Numbered from the stretch's first letter, positions 33,756 through 45,780 are shown. The stretch: 64,000 nt of DNA from Aedes albopictus (GCF_035046485.1 NC_085137.1:456005004-456069003), one strand, 5' to 3'. Notes: a model not told the origin generated them from the sequence alone. A program made the numbers and translations.

Positions 33756-36700
33756 CTAATTCAAAACCTCTCTGGAGCCACCATCTGGCATTGTAGATCT
33801 CGTAACTCGGCGATCCAGGTCATCCGTGGGTAACGGACATACACGATTCACCGCCCGCTTGTACACTCCAGTCGCCGTCTTTACCGTTACAACACGCACA
33901 ACTCCGTCTGGACCGGGGTGTAGGCCAGTGATTCTTGCCAATGGCCAACATAGTGGAGGCATGTTATCCTCGCGTAGAACGACGATGCTGCCGATTTGGA
34001 AAAAGTTGACCGGCAGGCTTTTCGTTGTCATTTGCAGCTGTGTCAAATACTGCTTGCTCCACCGTTGCCAATAGCACTGGAACATTTGCTGTATTTGCTG
34101 GTAGTGGTCAAGGCGGTTTGTGGGAATTGATATTAGATTGGGCTCAGGAATTGCTTTCATGACGGAGTCTATCAAAAAATGTGCGGGGGTTAGCGCTTCA
34201 AATTCAGTGGGGTCGTCTGATAGCGGAGAGAGAGGTCGTGAGTTCAAAGCAGCAGTAATTTGAACCAAAAGGGTGGCGAAGTTGTCGTAACTCAACTGCT
34301 TAAGGCCGATATCTTTTTTGAGCGAGGTTTTTACAGAGCGTACGGCGGCTTCCCATAATCCTCCAAAGTTGGGAGCACGTGGGGGAATAAACTGCCATTT
34401 GATTCCTTGCTGCGCCAGCTCGTTGCTAATGGTGGTGAGACTGTTCGGGTTATTCAGCATGTCGTAGAGAGATTTGAGTTCGTTGCAAGCCCCCGAGAAG
34501 TTCTTGGCATTATCCGAGTGTATTTCGGCAGGGACTCCTCGATAACCGATGAACCTTCTTAATACAGAGAGAAAGGCAGCGGTAGATAGGTCGCCCGCGA
34601 TTTCAAGGTGCATCGCCTTTGTTGTGAAACAAACAAATACTGCAATGTAAACCTTTTGAGGAGCTGCATTTCGACGTGACGGTCTCAAGTAGAATGGCCC
34701 ACAATAATCTACACCGGTTATCAAGAATGGTCGTCCAGGGCGAACACGACTGGCCGGTAGCTGTCCCATTGGCTGTTGAATCGGAATTGGGTTGGCTCGA
34801 AAGCATTGAACACATTTCCGAAGTACAGTGTTGACGACGCGCTTGTCATGTATGGGCCAAAACTCCTGTCGTATTTCGGACAACGTGAGTTGGGGTCCGC
34901 TATGGAAATTTTGACAATGGAAGAAGCGGATAACCAAATCCGTGAAGGGATGATTATTCGGTAGAACAGCAGGATGTTTAACTGTGTAGGCTTCTTGTGA
35001 CAAGCGTAGACGCCCTCCAACTCGGAGGACACCGTCGACATCTAGAAATGGGTAGAGTCTTTTCAAGCTGGATTTGTTGTCGACTCGCTGATATTGCTGC
35101 AGTGTTTTAAGTTCGTCCGGAAATCTTTCACTCTGGGCAATCCGCGTCAACACCATTTTTGCAGCCTGTAATTCTTCAGGATCCAGAGTTGCTGAACGTT
35201 TTCTGTTGTTTGGGTTTCGACAGTTGTACGCAAACCTGCGACAGTATGAAACGATCCTAAGCAATGACAGCAAGGAAGAGCGAAGACTGAACAGTTCATT
35301 GGGAGCATCGGCGACTGTAACTTTATGAACAGTTTTGCGAACTTCTAACTGTTCTTCGTGATGATTGTAGTCCTCGGCTGCACTGGGCCAGGTATCTTCA
35401 CTATTACGCAGCCATGGAGGTCCTTGTTTCCACAACTGACTATTCAGAAATTCCTCGATCGCCATTCCGCGGGACACTAGGTCAGCTGGATTTTCTTTCC
35501 CTGACACATGTCTCCAAGAACGTGCATGTGTGTTAGTCTGAATCGTCGATACTCTGTTGGCCACGAAGGTCTGCCATGAGTTTGGTGGAGCTCGTAGCCA
35601 GTGTAAGACAATTGTACTGTCAGTCCAGAAAATCGAGCGGACGTTTTCCAAAGACAGGGCTTTGATTACCTTCGAATGCAATATGGCTGCTTCCTTGGCA
35701 GCGCAAAGCTCAAGTCGTGGCAGCGTCAGTCTCTTCAGTGGAGCGACGCGAGATTTCGATGCGATGAGTTCAATCCGAACATTTCCAGCTTCATTAATCG
35801 TTCGCACGTATAAACACGCACCGTAAGCCAATGTGGAAGCGTCAGCGAAACAATGAAATTGGACATCTATCCAATTTGAAACAAATGCAAATCGGCTAAT
35901 ACGCAGCTCGGAAATTTTATCCAGATGAGAATAGAACGCCTTCCACTTTCTCTCTATGTCCGCTGGAACTGGCGCATCCCATCCAGAGTTGAGTAATGCG
36001 AGCTCTTGCATCAGCATTTTAGCTACTATAATCACTGGTGATATCAATCCCAGAGGATCGAAAAGTTTGGCAATAGACGAGAGAATGTTTCGTCTTGTCC
36101 AAACTTGCTCGCACTGTGGTGCGTCGAAAATAAATCGTAGTTGGTCCGTACCGGGTTCCCAAGTGATTCCCAGAGTTTTCACCTTTTCATCCGGGCTAAT
36201 TTCGAAAGAAATCGACAAATTTGTTCCTAGTTGATCGGGGGGAATAGCTGCAAGGACTTCTGGACGATTAGAACACCATTTGCGTAGAGAAAATCCTCCT
36301 TTCTTCATAAGACAGTCGAGGTCCGTTTGAAGCTGAATGGCTTCGTCTATGCTGGGTGCTCCACCGATGTAGTCATCCACATAAAAATCGTACACGATAG
36401 CGTTAGCAGCCTCTGGGTATTCATTGCCTTCATCTACTGCGAGTTGATGCAGTGCACGTATAGCCAGGAACGATGAAGGTGTCAATCCGTATGTGACCGT
36501 TGATAATTCAAAAACCTTTACAGGTTCATCAGGAGAAAACCGAAAAAAGATGCGCTGCAATCCGGTATCGTCATTATGTACACGCACCTGTCTGTACATC
36601 TTCTCGACATCGCCAACTAGTGCCACTTCATGCTTCCGGAATCGCAGAAGAAGGCTGAGGAGCTCATCTTGAACCACAGGACCCTTTAGCAGAGCGTCGT

Positions 36701-39089
36701 TCAACGAGTAGCCGCTGTCCGTGCTGGCGGAGCCGTCGAAAACCACGCGAACTTTAGTTGTAGTGCTGGATTCCTTAAGCACGGCATGGTGGGGCAAGTA
36801 ATACTCTCTTTTCGGAATCGTTGCGCCTGTCTCCTTTAGAAGTTCCTCTTCAGTTACTTCCCTCATATGACCAAGAGTTAAGTATTCCTGCATAAATGCA
36901 TTGTATTGTAGACGCATCTCTGGGTTCCGTTCTAACTGCTTCTCCAGGTTCCTGAACCTTGCTAACGCTACTGAACGAGAATCTCCTAGCATTTGATGGA
37001 AATTGACGTGTTTTGGTAATCGCACTACGTATCGGCCGTCCTCCGTGCGACTGAAAGTTCGAAGAAAATGATCTTCGCTGTCCTGCTCCTCTTTCGACCA
37101 TGGTGGCCGATCCTCGTTGCTTTCAACCTCCCAAAATTTTTGCAGTTGTGTTTCCAAACAATCCGGAGTTGCCGCTACGCAGCAGGTAATTGTTTTGTTT
37201 GCTGTTTCTGAGACCTTCCCAGACACAATCCATCCGAATACTGAGTTGATCAGCATAGGCATTCCCGGTCCTAAAGAAATTCGCTTCATTTCCCTTTCGA
37301 AGAAGAATCTGTAGAAGTGTTCCGCTCCAATCAAGAGATCGATTCTGTTGCTGGTATTGAAGTCTGGATCTGCCAGCTGAATGTCGTTTGGAAACTTCCA
37401 GTGCGTTATCGACACGTGCGTCGATGGCAAATTTGAAGTAACCTTTTGCAGAACTAGAAATTCCATCCCCACTGAGAAGTCCTGAACCCGTGAGCTCACG
37501 GCAGTGCTTACCATGAATCTTGCTCGTGTTTCCGATTCACCGATGCCACTTATCGGTACGTTTATCGTCCGCCGTTTCAAATTCAGCATTCCAGCAAGTC
37601 GTTCGCTTATGATGTTGGCTTGAGATCCGTTGTCTAGCAATGCGCGAGCCAACTGTTTTCCTCCTTGCTGATCGCGTATGACCAATACCACCGTGGAGAG
37701 TAGAACACTTGAAATTTTGCCGAACTTGGCCCCTACGTTGTATGTTCCGACTGCGCCATGTTCGTCGTTCTCTCCTTCATCGTCTTCCGTCTCATTAGTA
37801 GCCAGGTTTGCAGAGATCGCCTTCTCGTTCCGTTTGCTCTCCGGCTTGCCGATCGGATGATCGTTTCTGTCGGACCCGCTACTACTCAAAGGAAACCCTG
37901 GATGAATCAGTGAATTGTGCCTCTTGCTGCAGTCCCGGCAGCTGAATTTTGAACTACAATCGCGTACCCAGTGGCCAGATTTTAGACAATTGCTGCATAA
38001 TCGTTTGGCATTCACAAACTGCAACCTTTCCTTCAAAGTCATTTTAGTAAACTTGCCGCACCGTCCCAAGAAATGCGATTCCCCGCAACAAAAGCATGCA
38101 GAACCACCCCTTTCACCTTCCGTAGCCGAATGCACAATGACCTTCTGTCGCCTAACTTCCACCTTTTGTGAGCTGCTCCTCACTTCGACGTTCGATGAAA
38201 CCGCTTCCAACACTCTTGTCCGCTTTTCTAGAAAACTCACTAAAATTGCGAACGTAGGATCCTTCGTTGACGCTGCATGGTCCTCCCAGAGCTGTAGCGT
38301 CTTCATGTCCAACTTAGAACACATCCAATGAGCGATCATTGCTCCCCAATCGTCGGTCTTTTCTCCTAGCTGCTTCAAGATCTTCAACCGCTGTTCAAAC
38401 TCATCCACTAACGCGTGAATGGCAGTTGACGACTCCTTCTCCACCTTTGGGTACTCCATTAGTGCCTGCAGATGCCGCTTCTTGAGCAGATACTCATTGG
38501 AGTACCGCTTCGTGATCGTGCTCCAAGCGATCGGATAGTTTTCATTGGTGAGCGTGAGCGATTCAATGAGCTTCGCTGCTTCCCCCTTCAGCGCAGATTT
38601 GAGGTAATGAAATTTTTGAACATCATTGAGCTCCCCAGACTCGTGGATCAGCGACACGTACGTTGATTTGAAAGACAACCACCCCTTGTAGTCGCCGTCG
38701 AACTCCGGTAGCGAAATCTGCGGTAAACGAACGCCAGTGTGAGCTCCCAATGCTTGACCGTTCCGTATTGTGTTGTTCAAATCCACCGCCGTATGTTCCG
38801 GTTCCAGTTTTGCCAGCAACGCAGCCCGTAACCGATAGTACAACCTTTCAAACTCTTCATAGGCCGTACTACAGTCTTCCTCGTAATTCCCTTCTACATC
38901 CAATTCCGCAATCTCTTCCTGAACCTCCTCAAACTCTTCAAATTTAGTTTCGATTTTATCCAGCCTCGACTGAACTTCCCCCGTATGGACATCCGGAACG
39001 AAACTACCCAGAAATAGCGCATGCCGCTTTAATGATGCGGCAATGCGCTCCCGCTTTTTGATTTTCTCTTTAATTTTCTTCTCCGTCAT
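33756..39089 (-). CDS. BEL/Pao gag-pol polyprotein (intact)
   Basis: A single 1,777-codon frame encodes all retrotransposon functions in the cytoplasmic particle and nucleus. The open frame extends to 39098 but the first ATG is at 39089 (MTEKKIKEK). In order: a basic and coiled-coil N-terminus; a gag-associated region from about residue 120 (LPQISLPEFDGDYKGW); zinc knuckles near 330 (CFCCGESHFLGRC) and 365 (CSNCLKSGHWVRDC); an aspartic protease near 484 (DNGSQ); RT from about 750 with the YVDD catalytic motif near 900; RNase H near 1078-1160 (FADAS, LELCAAKEA, WTDSTIVLHW); an HHCC integrase zinc site near 1390-1425; and an integrase core with GVDYCGPF, HSDNAKNF and WEAAVRSVK (D, D, E). It ends in a C-terminal BEL-type domain. 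There are no stops or frameshifts, so it is plausibly active. Expression would start in the 5' LTR. Confidence 0.96.
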   Translation of the reverse strand: MTEKKIKEKIKKRERIAASLKRHALFLGSFVPDVHTGEVQSRLDKIETKFEEFEEVQEEIAELDVEGNYEEDCSTAYEEFERLYYRLRAALLAKLEPEHTAVDLNNTIRNGQALGAHTGVRLPQISLPEFDGDYKGWLSFKSTYVSLIHESGELNDVQKFHYLKSALKGEAAKLIESLTLTNENYPIAWSTITKRYSNEYLLKKRHLQALMEYPKVEKESSTAIHALVDEFEQRLKILKQLGEKTDDWGAMIAHWMCSKLDMKTLQLWEDHAASTKDPTFAILVSFLEKRTRVLEAVSSNVEVRSSSQKVEVRRQKVIVHSATEGERGGSACFCCGESHFLGRCGKFTKMTLKERLQFVNAKRLCSNCLKSGHWVRDCSSKFSCRDCSKRHNSLIHPGFPLSSSGSDRNDHPIGKPESKRNEKAISANLATNETEDDEGENDEHGAVGTYNVGAKFGKISSVLLSTVVLVIRDQQGGKQLARALLDNGSQANIISERLAGMLNLKRRTINVPISGIGESETRARFMVSTAVSSRVQDFSVGMEFLVLQKVTSNLPSTHVSITHWKFPNDIQLADPDFNTSNRIDLLIGAEHFYRFFFEREMKRISLGPGMPMLINSVFGWIVSGKVSETANKTITCCVAATPDCLETQLQKFWEVESNEDRPPWSKEEQDSEDHFLRTFSRTEDGRYVVRLPKHVNFHQMLGDSRSVALARFRNLEKQLERNPEMRLQYNAFMQEYLTLGHMREVTEEELLKETGATIPKREYYLPHHAVLKESSTTTKVRVVFDGSASTDSGYSLNDALLKGPVVQDELLSLLLRFRKHEVALVGDVEKMYRQVRVHNDDTGLQRIFFRFSPDEPVKVFELSTVTYGLTPSSFLAIRALHQLAVDEGNEYPEAANAIVYDFYVDDYIGGAPSIDEAIQLQTDLDCLMKKGGFSLRKWCSNRPEVLAAIPPDQLGTNLSISFEISPDEKVKTLGITWEPGTDQLRFIFDAPQCEQVWTRRNILSSIAKLFDPLGLISPVIIVAKMLMQELALLNSGWDAPVPADIERKWKAFYSHLDKISELRISRFAFVSNWIDVQFHCFADASTLAYGACLYVRTINEAGNVRIELIASKSRVAPLKRLTLPRLELCAAKEAAILHSKVIKALSLENVRSIFWTDSTIVLHWLRAPPNSWQTFVANRVSTIQTNTHARSWRHVSGKENPADLVSRGMAIEEFLNSQLWKQGPPWLRNSEDTWPSAAEDYNHHEEQLEVRKTVHKVTVADAPNELFSLRSSLLSLLRIVSYCRRFAYNCRNPNNRKRSATLDPEELQAAKMVLTRIAQSERFPDELKTLQQYQRVDNKSSLKRLYPFLDVDGVLRVGGRLRLSQEAYTVKHPAVLPNNHPFTDLVIRFFHCQNFHSGPQLTLSEIRQEFWPIHDKRVVNTVLRKCVQCFRANPIPIQQPMGQLPASRVRPGRPFLITGVDYCGPFYLRPSRRNAAPQKVYIAVFVCFTTKAMHLEIAGDLSTAAFLSVLRRFIGYRGVPAEIHSDNAKNFSGACNELKSLYDMLNNPNSLTTISNELAQQGIKWQFIPPRAPNFGGLWEAAVRSVKTSLKKDIGLKQLSYDNFATLLVQITAALNSRPLSPLSDDPTEFEALTPAHFLIDSVMKAIPEPNLISIPTNRLDHYQQIQQMFQCYWQRWSKQYLTQLQMTTKSLPVNFFQIGSIVVLREDNMPPLCWPLARITGLHPGPDGVVRVVTVKTATGVYKRAVNRVCPLPTDDLDRRVTRSTMPDGGSREVLN

Positions 39090-39098
39090 TTCCCACAA

Positions 39099-39280
39099 CC
39101 ACTACCAGCACAGCAAGTCGACGTACGATCGATGAGGACCGAGAATGAAAAAATGAAAACCGACCAAGAAGCACTGCTACTCTCCACGTGAGGCTTTTGG
39201 ACAGGTACTCACCTGAGGCCTGTCTCTAATAGGCCTTGTAATCAAAATATGCAGCTTGCGCCGGCCCCCGTGCAGTAATA
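39099..39280 (-). other. BEL leader, gag-proximal part
   Basis: This is non-coding leader between the foldback insertion and the gag start. It contains the first copy of the 42-bp splice-donor-like motif (39199-39240). Confidence 0.7.
39199..39240 (-). promoter_or_regulatory. Leader motif copy 1 with splice-donor-like core
   Basis: On the sense strand it reads GACAGGCCTCAGGTGAGTAC, containing CAG/GTGAGT. It is flanked by GACAGG and CCTGTC, which can pair, and preceded by AAGGCCTATT. Relatives are at 46115-46157, 49492-49532 and 49792-49833. Confidence 0.6.
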
Positions 39281-39439
39281 CAGTCTAGACACCTACTACA
39301 CGGCTTCCGTCTACACGGTCACCTATTACACGGATTCCTATTACACGGCAGTCCGTGTTGTGGGAATCACAGAGCTTATGGGATTTCGCCTAATTGGGGG
39401 TGTAAGCGAATATCTCTGGCGTATTACAAGATAGCACCA

Positions 39440-42286
39440 TACTTTCTTCGGCAAAGTTGTAGTACTAGAATGGATCTATCACACAATACCAACTATCATC
39501 CAATTAGTTGGCAATTTGGCCGATAGAGGCGCTATGCAGAAGTGGTTGCTATGTACATTCGCCAGTAGAAGCACTCATAAAATATCACACACGATATCTC
39601 AAGATCTACTTTATTTGGAACAATGTTGTCTTCGGCAAAGTTGTTCAGTAGGTCAAAAACAATCTGGTAGTTCAACAATTAGTTGGTGATTTCGCCGCTA
39701 GGTGGCTCTAGTCATCAAGTAAAGTTTCAAACTTCTCTATCTGGAGATCCAGCGCAGATAGAAAAGTGTCGTCTTCGGCAAAGTTCTTCAGGAAGTCAAG
39801 AGCAATCTGGTGATTCAACAATTAGTTGGTGATTTCGCCGCTAGGTGGCCCTAATTGTCAAGTAAAGCTTCAAACTCCGCTATCTCGATATCCATAGCAG
39901 ATAGAAAAGTGCCATCTTCGGCAAAGTTCTTCAGGAAGTCAAGAGCTATCTGGTGATTCAATAATTGGTTGGTGATTTCCTCGCTAGGTGGCGCGAGTCA
40001 TCAAGTAAAGTTTCAAACTTCTCCATCTGGAGATTCAGAGCAGATAGAAAAGTGTCGTCTTCGGAAAAGTTCTTCAGGAAGTCAAGAGCAATCTGTTGAT
40101 TCAACAATTAGTTGGTGATTTCGCCGCTAGGTGGCGCTAATTGTCAAGTAAAGCTTCAATCTTCGCTATCTCGAGATCCATAGCAGATAGAAAAGTGCCG
40201 TCTTCGGCAAAGTTCTTCAGGAAGTCAAGATCTATCTGGTGATTGAATAATTGGTTGGTGATTTCGCCGCTAGGTGGCGCGAGTCATCAAGTAAAGTTTC
40301 AAACTTCTCTATCTGGAGATCCAGCGCAGATAGAAAAGTGTCGTCTTCGGCAAAGTTCTTCAGGAAGTCAAGAGCAATCTGGTGATTCAACAATTAGTTG
40401 GTGATTTCGCCGCTAGGTGGCGCTAGTTGTCGAGTAAAGTTTCAAACTCCGCTATCTCGAGATCCATAGCAGATAGAAAAATGCCGTCTTTGGCAAAGTT
40501 CTTCAGGAATTCAAGAGCAATCTGGTGATTCAGCAATTAGTTGGTGATTTTGCCGCTAGGTGGCACTAGTCATCAAGTAAAGTTTCAAACTTCTCTATCT
40601 CGAGATCCATAGCAGATAGAAAAGTGCCGTCTTCGGCAAAGTTCTTCAGGAAGTCAAGAGCTATCTGGTGATTCAATATTTGGTTGGTGATTTCGCCGCT
40701 AGGTGGCGCTTATTGTCAAGTAAAGCTTCAATCTTCGCTATCTCGAGATCCATAGCAGATAGAAAAGTGCCGTCTTCGGCAAAGTTCTTCAGGAAGTCAA
40801 GAGCTATCTGGTGATTCAATAATTAGTTGGTGATTTCGCCGCTAGGTGGCGCGAGTCATCAAGTAAAGTTTCAAACTTCTCTATCTGGAGATTCAGAGCA
40901 GATAGAAAAGTGTCGTCTTCGGCAAAGTTCTTCAGGAAGTCAAGAGCAATCTGGTGATTCAACAATTAGTTGGTGATTTCGCCGCTAGGTGGTGCGAGTC
41001 ATCAAGTAAAGTTTCAAACCTCTCTATCTGGAGATCCAGCGCAGATTGAAAAGTGTCGTCTTCGGCAAAGTTCTTCAGGAAGTCAAGAGCAATCTGGTGA
41101 TTCAACAATTAGTTGGTGATTTTTCCGCTAGGTGGCGCTAGTTGTCGAGTAAAGTTTCAAACTCCGCTATCTCGAGATCCATAGCAGATAGAAAAGTACC
41201 GTCTTCGGCAAAGTTCTTCAGGAAGTCAAGAGCAATCTGGTGATTCAACAATTAGTTGGGTGATTTCGCCGCTAGGTGGCACAAGTCATCAAGTAAAGCT
41301 CCAACTTCTCTATCTGGAGATCCATAGCAGATAGAAAAGTGCCGTCTTCGGCAAAGTTCTTCAGGAAGTCAAGAGCAATCTGGTGATTCAACAGTTAGTT
41401 GGTGATTGATTTCGCCGCTAGATGGCGCTAGTTGTCAAGTAAAGGTTCAAACTTCGCTATCTCGAGATCCAGAGCAGATAGAAAAGTGCCGTCTTCGGCA
41501 AAGTTCTTCAGGAAGTCAAGAGCTATCTGGTAATTCAACAATTAGTTGGTGATTTCGCCGCTAGGTGGTGCAAGTTGTCAAGTAAAGTTTCAAACATCTT
41601 TAACCCGGGAACTCAAGCAGATAGAAAAGTGTCGTCAAAGTTCTTCAGGGGCCGTTAATAAACCCCTACGACCCAAATTTTTTCATCTCAGTCTCAGATC
41701 CCCTCCCCCTCGCACAGTGGGCCAGATTTGAAAATACCTGGCAAAAATTGCCATATCATAGTAGTCTGCTAGTTTACGTGGTTCATGAACGGGCCCTCAG
41801 GAAGTCAAGAGTAATCTGGTGATTCAACAATTAGTTTGTGATTTCGCCGCTAGGTGGCGCTAGTTGTCAAGTAAAATTTCAAACTTCTTCACCTCGGGAT
41901 CCAGAGCAGATAGAAAAGTTTTGTCTTCGGCAAAGTTATTCAAGAAGTCAAAACCTATCTGGTGATTCAACAATTAGTTGGTGATTTCACCGCTAGGTTG
42001 GCGTAAGTCGTCAAGTAATGTTTCAAATTTCTTTTTCTGGATATCCACAGCAAATAGAAAAATGTCGTCTTCGGAAAAGTTCTTCAGAAAGTCAAAATCT
42101 ATCTGGTGATTCAACAATTAGTTGGCGATTTTGCCGCTAGGTGGCGGTTGTTATCAAGTAATGTTTAAAACTTCTCTAACTCGGGACGCAGAGCAGATAG
42201 ATGAAGGTCATCTCCGGCAAAGTTCTTCAGGAAGTCAAGAGTTACCTGATGATTCAACAGCTAATTGGTGTTTTCGCCGCTAGGAT
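39440..42286 (+). repeat. 145-bp satellite array, left arm, about 19 units
   Basis: Each unit holds TTCGGCAAAGTTCTTCAGG, AAGTCAAGAGCAATCTGGTG, TTAGTTGGTGATTTCGCCGC, TAGGTGGCGCTAGT and ATCTCGAGATCCATAGCAGA. Spacing is 143-146 bp. The units differ from each other at several percent of positions by eye. One unit is broken by the MITE at 41648-41796. Confidence 0.92.
41648..41796. mobile_element. 149-bp MITE in satellite array, TCA TSD
   Basis: The ends are GGGGCCGTTAATAAACC and, on the other strand, GGGCCCGTTCATGAACC. TCA flanks at 41645-41647 and 41797-41799. Removing it restores the array unit. A 3-bp TSD fits PIF/Harbinger-type. Confidence 0.82.
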
Positions 42287-42358
42287 AGATAAAAAAATCC
42301 CCTCAAATTGATAACGAAATGGAAAAAAAATGACAATATTCGCTTAAGTGCGAACATA

Positions 42359-43315
42359 CAGTCGAACCTCCATGAGTCGATGTTCCATGAGTCAATATTT
42401 TCCATGATTCCTTTGCTCAATGACACTTTCAAGATCACAACTGATTGAAGTACGGTGCGTGAAGTTTTGATTTCCAGTGCATATTTTCGCATTGGGTTCA
42501 TTTAAATTCTTAAGTTTACTTCCCATTCCGAGAAATAACTGATTCAAAGAGAAACTGATCGACCCCGGGAGTAATGTGTGATCCTGGGAAGAACCAGTCT
42601 TGACCCCAAGTTCCTGGTCTGGACAAAGGCAGAATCGGAGGGTGAAAATGCTAGAAAAGTTTTTAGATGGAATAAAAATTTCATTAAAAGGAATCAATTC
42701 ATTGCTCGATGCTGGGGGCGATTAAAACCGGATGATTTGCTCGACCGGATGGGCTAGCACAGGTACATTGATTAAGGTAGTCGGAATCAACGGTAACCCA
42801 CGTATCACAGTGCATATTACGGCGTTGTTTTGATCAGCCAGCGATTCTCAGGATCCTAAAAACAACAAAGATCCTCCATTGTCACAAAATTGGCTAAAAT
42901 TCGGGCATATAACTCAGCTTTGTTGGAAAGGATATAAGGCCAATTGTGAGTTTAAAAGTTAAAAAAAAAACATGACGAAGAGAACAAAACTGCTGAAAAT
43001 ACATAAGTTCCCCTATGTGATTACATGCAGCCGAACCACAAAACCGCCAAATTTCAAATCCGGACGTCATAATTTCCAGTGTGCTATAGCTCTCTGGAGT
43101 ACGAGTTATGTTTGTTATGCAACTTCGTAGAATTTTGAATATTATCGCACCCTATACCACGGAATCAAGCCCTGATTTAAATTCTGTGATCATTAGACAA
43201 TCATATTTCTTATTATTCAAATTTTAAAAAATAATTGTTTTTGAAATATGTTCCATGAGTCGATATTCTCATGAGTCGATGGTCCCTTCGATATCAACTC
43301 ATTGAGGTTTGACTG
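42359..43315. mobile_element. 957-bp TA-flanked MITE in foldback core
   Basis: The ends CAGTCGAACCTCCATGAGTC and, on the other strand, CAGTCAAACCTCAATGAGTT are flanked by TA (42357-42358 and 43316-43317). The word CATGAGTCGAT recurs near both ends. The interior carries the repeat shared with 6600-6790 (at 42885-43015). Confidence 0.85.
42885..43015. repeat. Dispersed repeat shared with 6600-6790 (inverted)
   Basis: GGGCATATAACTCAGCTTTG, CATGACGAAGAGAACAAAAC and GAAAATACATAAGTTCCCC match the reverse complement of 6600-6740. Confidence 0.7.
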
Positions 43316-43840
43316 TATAAGCTAGATGAAGCTAGATAAATATATAAGCTAGAATAACATATGTATGAGCTAGATAAAGTTAGACAAAAATATGTTTTTA
43401 ATTGAAAAAGTCTACACTGTCAGCTGAGACAAATTTCATTTTTCCTCTTTATATCTTTGGCGGATCGACTGGCGAATTAATCTACGATTCACGGCTACGC
43501 AGTCTTTTGATTTAGGAAAACGAGGTTTATTATGTACCCGACTTTTCAACACTGAGGTTTTTTTGTCATCTGCAGGGATAACTAATTTTTCGCTTTTGGT
43601 CTTATGTTTCATCTAACTGTAACTGTCTTGTCAGGTTATTGTTGGTACATGACTCATTTGGTTTGTCTAGTTTTGCAACGAATTATACGCATTTGGTTCT
43701 ATTCTACTTCGTTTTTACAAATTAAAAGACTGTGTAGCCGATAAAATCGAAGATTTCCTCTGCCTGAAAACTTTGCGTACGTTGGAATTCTTTAGTATAC
43801 ATTTAAAACAACGTATCAAAAGACACTCTTCTATCTGCTT
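43316..43840. other. Foldback core, no gene seen
   Basis: AT-rich with repeated AAGCTAGATAAA words near 43320-43380. No coding domain recognised. Confidence 0.4.
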
Positions 43841-45780
43841 GGGGTACCGAGATAGCGAAGTTTGAAACTATACTAGCCAACTTGCACCACCTAGCGATTA
43901 AAGCATTAACTAATTGTTGAAACTCCAGATTGCTCTTGACTTTCTGAAGAACTTTGCCGAAGACGACACTTTTCTATCTGCTCTGGATCCAGAGGTAGAG
44001 AAGTCTGAAATTTGACTTGACAACTAGCGCCACCTAGCGGTTAAATCACAAACTAAATGTTGAATCACCAGATTGCTCTTGACTTTTTGAAGAACTTTGC
44101 CGAAGACGGCACTTTTTTATCTGCTATGGATCTCGAGATAGCGGAGTTTGAAACTTTATTTGGCAACTATCGCTACCTAGCGGCGAAATCACCAACTAAT
44201 TGTTGAATCACCGGATTGCTCTTGACTTCCTGAAGAACTTTGCCGAAGACGGCACTTTTTTATCTGCTATGGATCTCGAGATAGCGGAGTTTGAAACTTT
44301 ATTTGGCAACTATCGCTACCTAGCGGCGAAATCACCAACTAATTGTTGAATCACCGGATTGCTCTTGACTTCCTGAAGAACTTTGCCGAAGACGACACTT
44401 TTCTATCTGCTATGGATCTCGAGATAGCGGAGTTTGAACCTTTACTCGACAACTAGCGCCACCTAGCGGTGGAATCACCAACTAATTGTTGAATCACAAA
44501 ATAGCTCTTGACTTCCTGAAAAACTTTGCCGAAGACGGCACTTTTCTATCTGCTATTGATCTCGAGATAGCGGAGTTTGGAGCTTAACTTGACAACTAGC
44601 GCCACCTTGCGGCGAAATCACCAATTAATTGTTGAATCACCATATTGCTCTTGACTTCCTGAAAAACTTTGCAGAAGACGGCACTTTTCTCTCTGCTATT
44701 GGTCCCGAGATAGCGGAGTTTGAAGCTTTACTTGACAACTAGCGCCACCTAGCGGCGGAATCACCAACTTTTTTTTTTTAGTTTTTATTTTTGTGTATTT
44801 TAACTTAGATGCTAATTCTACACTACACACCAACTAATTGTTGAATCACAAAATAGCTCTTGACTTCCTGAAAAACTTTGCCGAAGACGGCACTTTTCTA
44901 TCTGCTCTGGATCTCAAGATTGCGAAGTTTGAAGCTTTACTTGACAACTAGCGCCACCTAGCGGCAAAATTACCAACTAATTGTTGAATCACCAGATTGC
45001 TCTTGCCTTCCTGAAAAACTTTTCCGAAGACGGCACTTTTCTATCGGCTATTGGTCCCGAAATAGCGGAGTTTTAAGCTTTACTTGATGACTAGCGCCAC
45101 CTAGCGGCGAAATCACCAACTAATTGTTGAATCACCAGATTGCTTTTGACTTTCTGAAGAACTTTGCCGAAGACGACACTTTTCTATTTGCTATTGATCT
45201 CGAGATAGCGGAGTTTGGAGCTTTACTTGACAACTAGCGCCACCTTGCGGCGAAATCACCAACTAATTGTTGAATCACCAGATTGCTCTTGACTTCCTGA
45301 AGAACTTTGCCAAAGACGGCACTTTTCTATCTGCTCTGGATCTCGAGATTGCGGAGTTTGAAGCTTTACTTGACAACTAGCGCCACCTAGCGGCGAAAAC
45401 ACCAACTAATTGTTGAATCACCAGATTGCTCTTGACTTCCTGAAAAACTTTGCCGAAGACGGAACTTTTCTATCTGCTCTGGATCTCGAGATAGAGAAGT
45501 TTGAAACTTTACTTGACGACTAGCGCCACCTAGCGGCGACATCGCCAACTAATTGTTGAATCACCTGATTGTTTTTGACCTACTGAACAACTTTGCCGAA
45601 GACAACATTGTTCCAAATAAAGTAGATCTTGAGATATCGCATGTGATAACTTATGAGTGCTTCTACTGGCGAATGTGCATAGCAACTACTTCTACATAGC
45701 GCCTCTATCGGCCAAATTGCCAACTAATTGGATGATAGTTGTTATTGTGTGATAGATCCATTCTAGTACTACAACTTTGC
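43841..45780 (-). repeat. 145-bp satellite array, right arm, about 13 units
   Basis: It carries the same unit as the left arm in inverted orientation (TTGCCGAAGACGGCACTTTT, CTATCTGCT, GATCTCGAGATAGCGGAGTT, CGCCACCTAGCGGCGAAATC). There are fewer units than in the left arm, so the arms have changed length independently. A short T-rich insertion lies at 44770-44827. Confidence 0.92.
44770..44827 (-). mobile_element. 58-bp poly(A) retroposed fragment
   Basis: On the plus strand the insert starts with a T-run; on the minus strand it ends in poly(A). CACCAACT is duplicated at 44762-44769 and 44828-44835. Removing it restores the satellite unit. It looks like a very short retrotransposed 3' end; the source is unknown. 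Confidence 0.7.

Noticed and set aside
34603..38947. Plus- and minus-strand ORFs of 60-138 codons within the BEL region
   Set aside because: They are shadows of the 1,777-codon gag-pol in other frames.
39440..45780. CRISPR-like regular repeats
   Set aside because: The 145-bp units are tandem with no unique spacers, occur as inverted arms inside a TA-flanked element, and the genome is eukaryotic.
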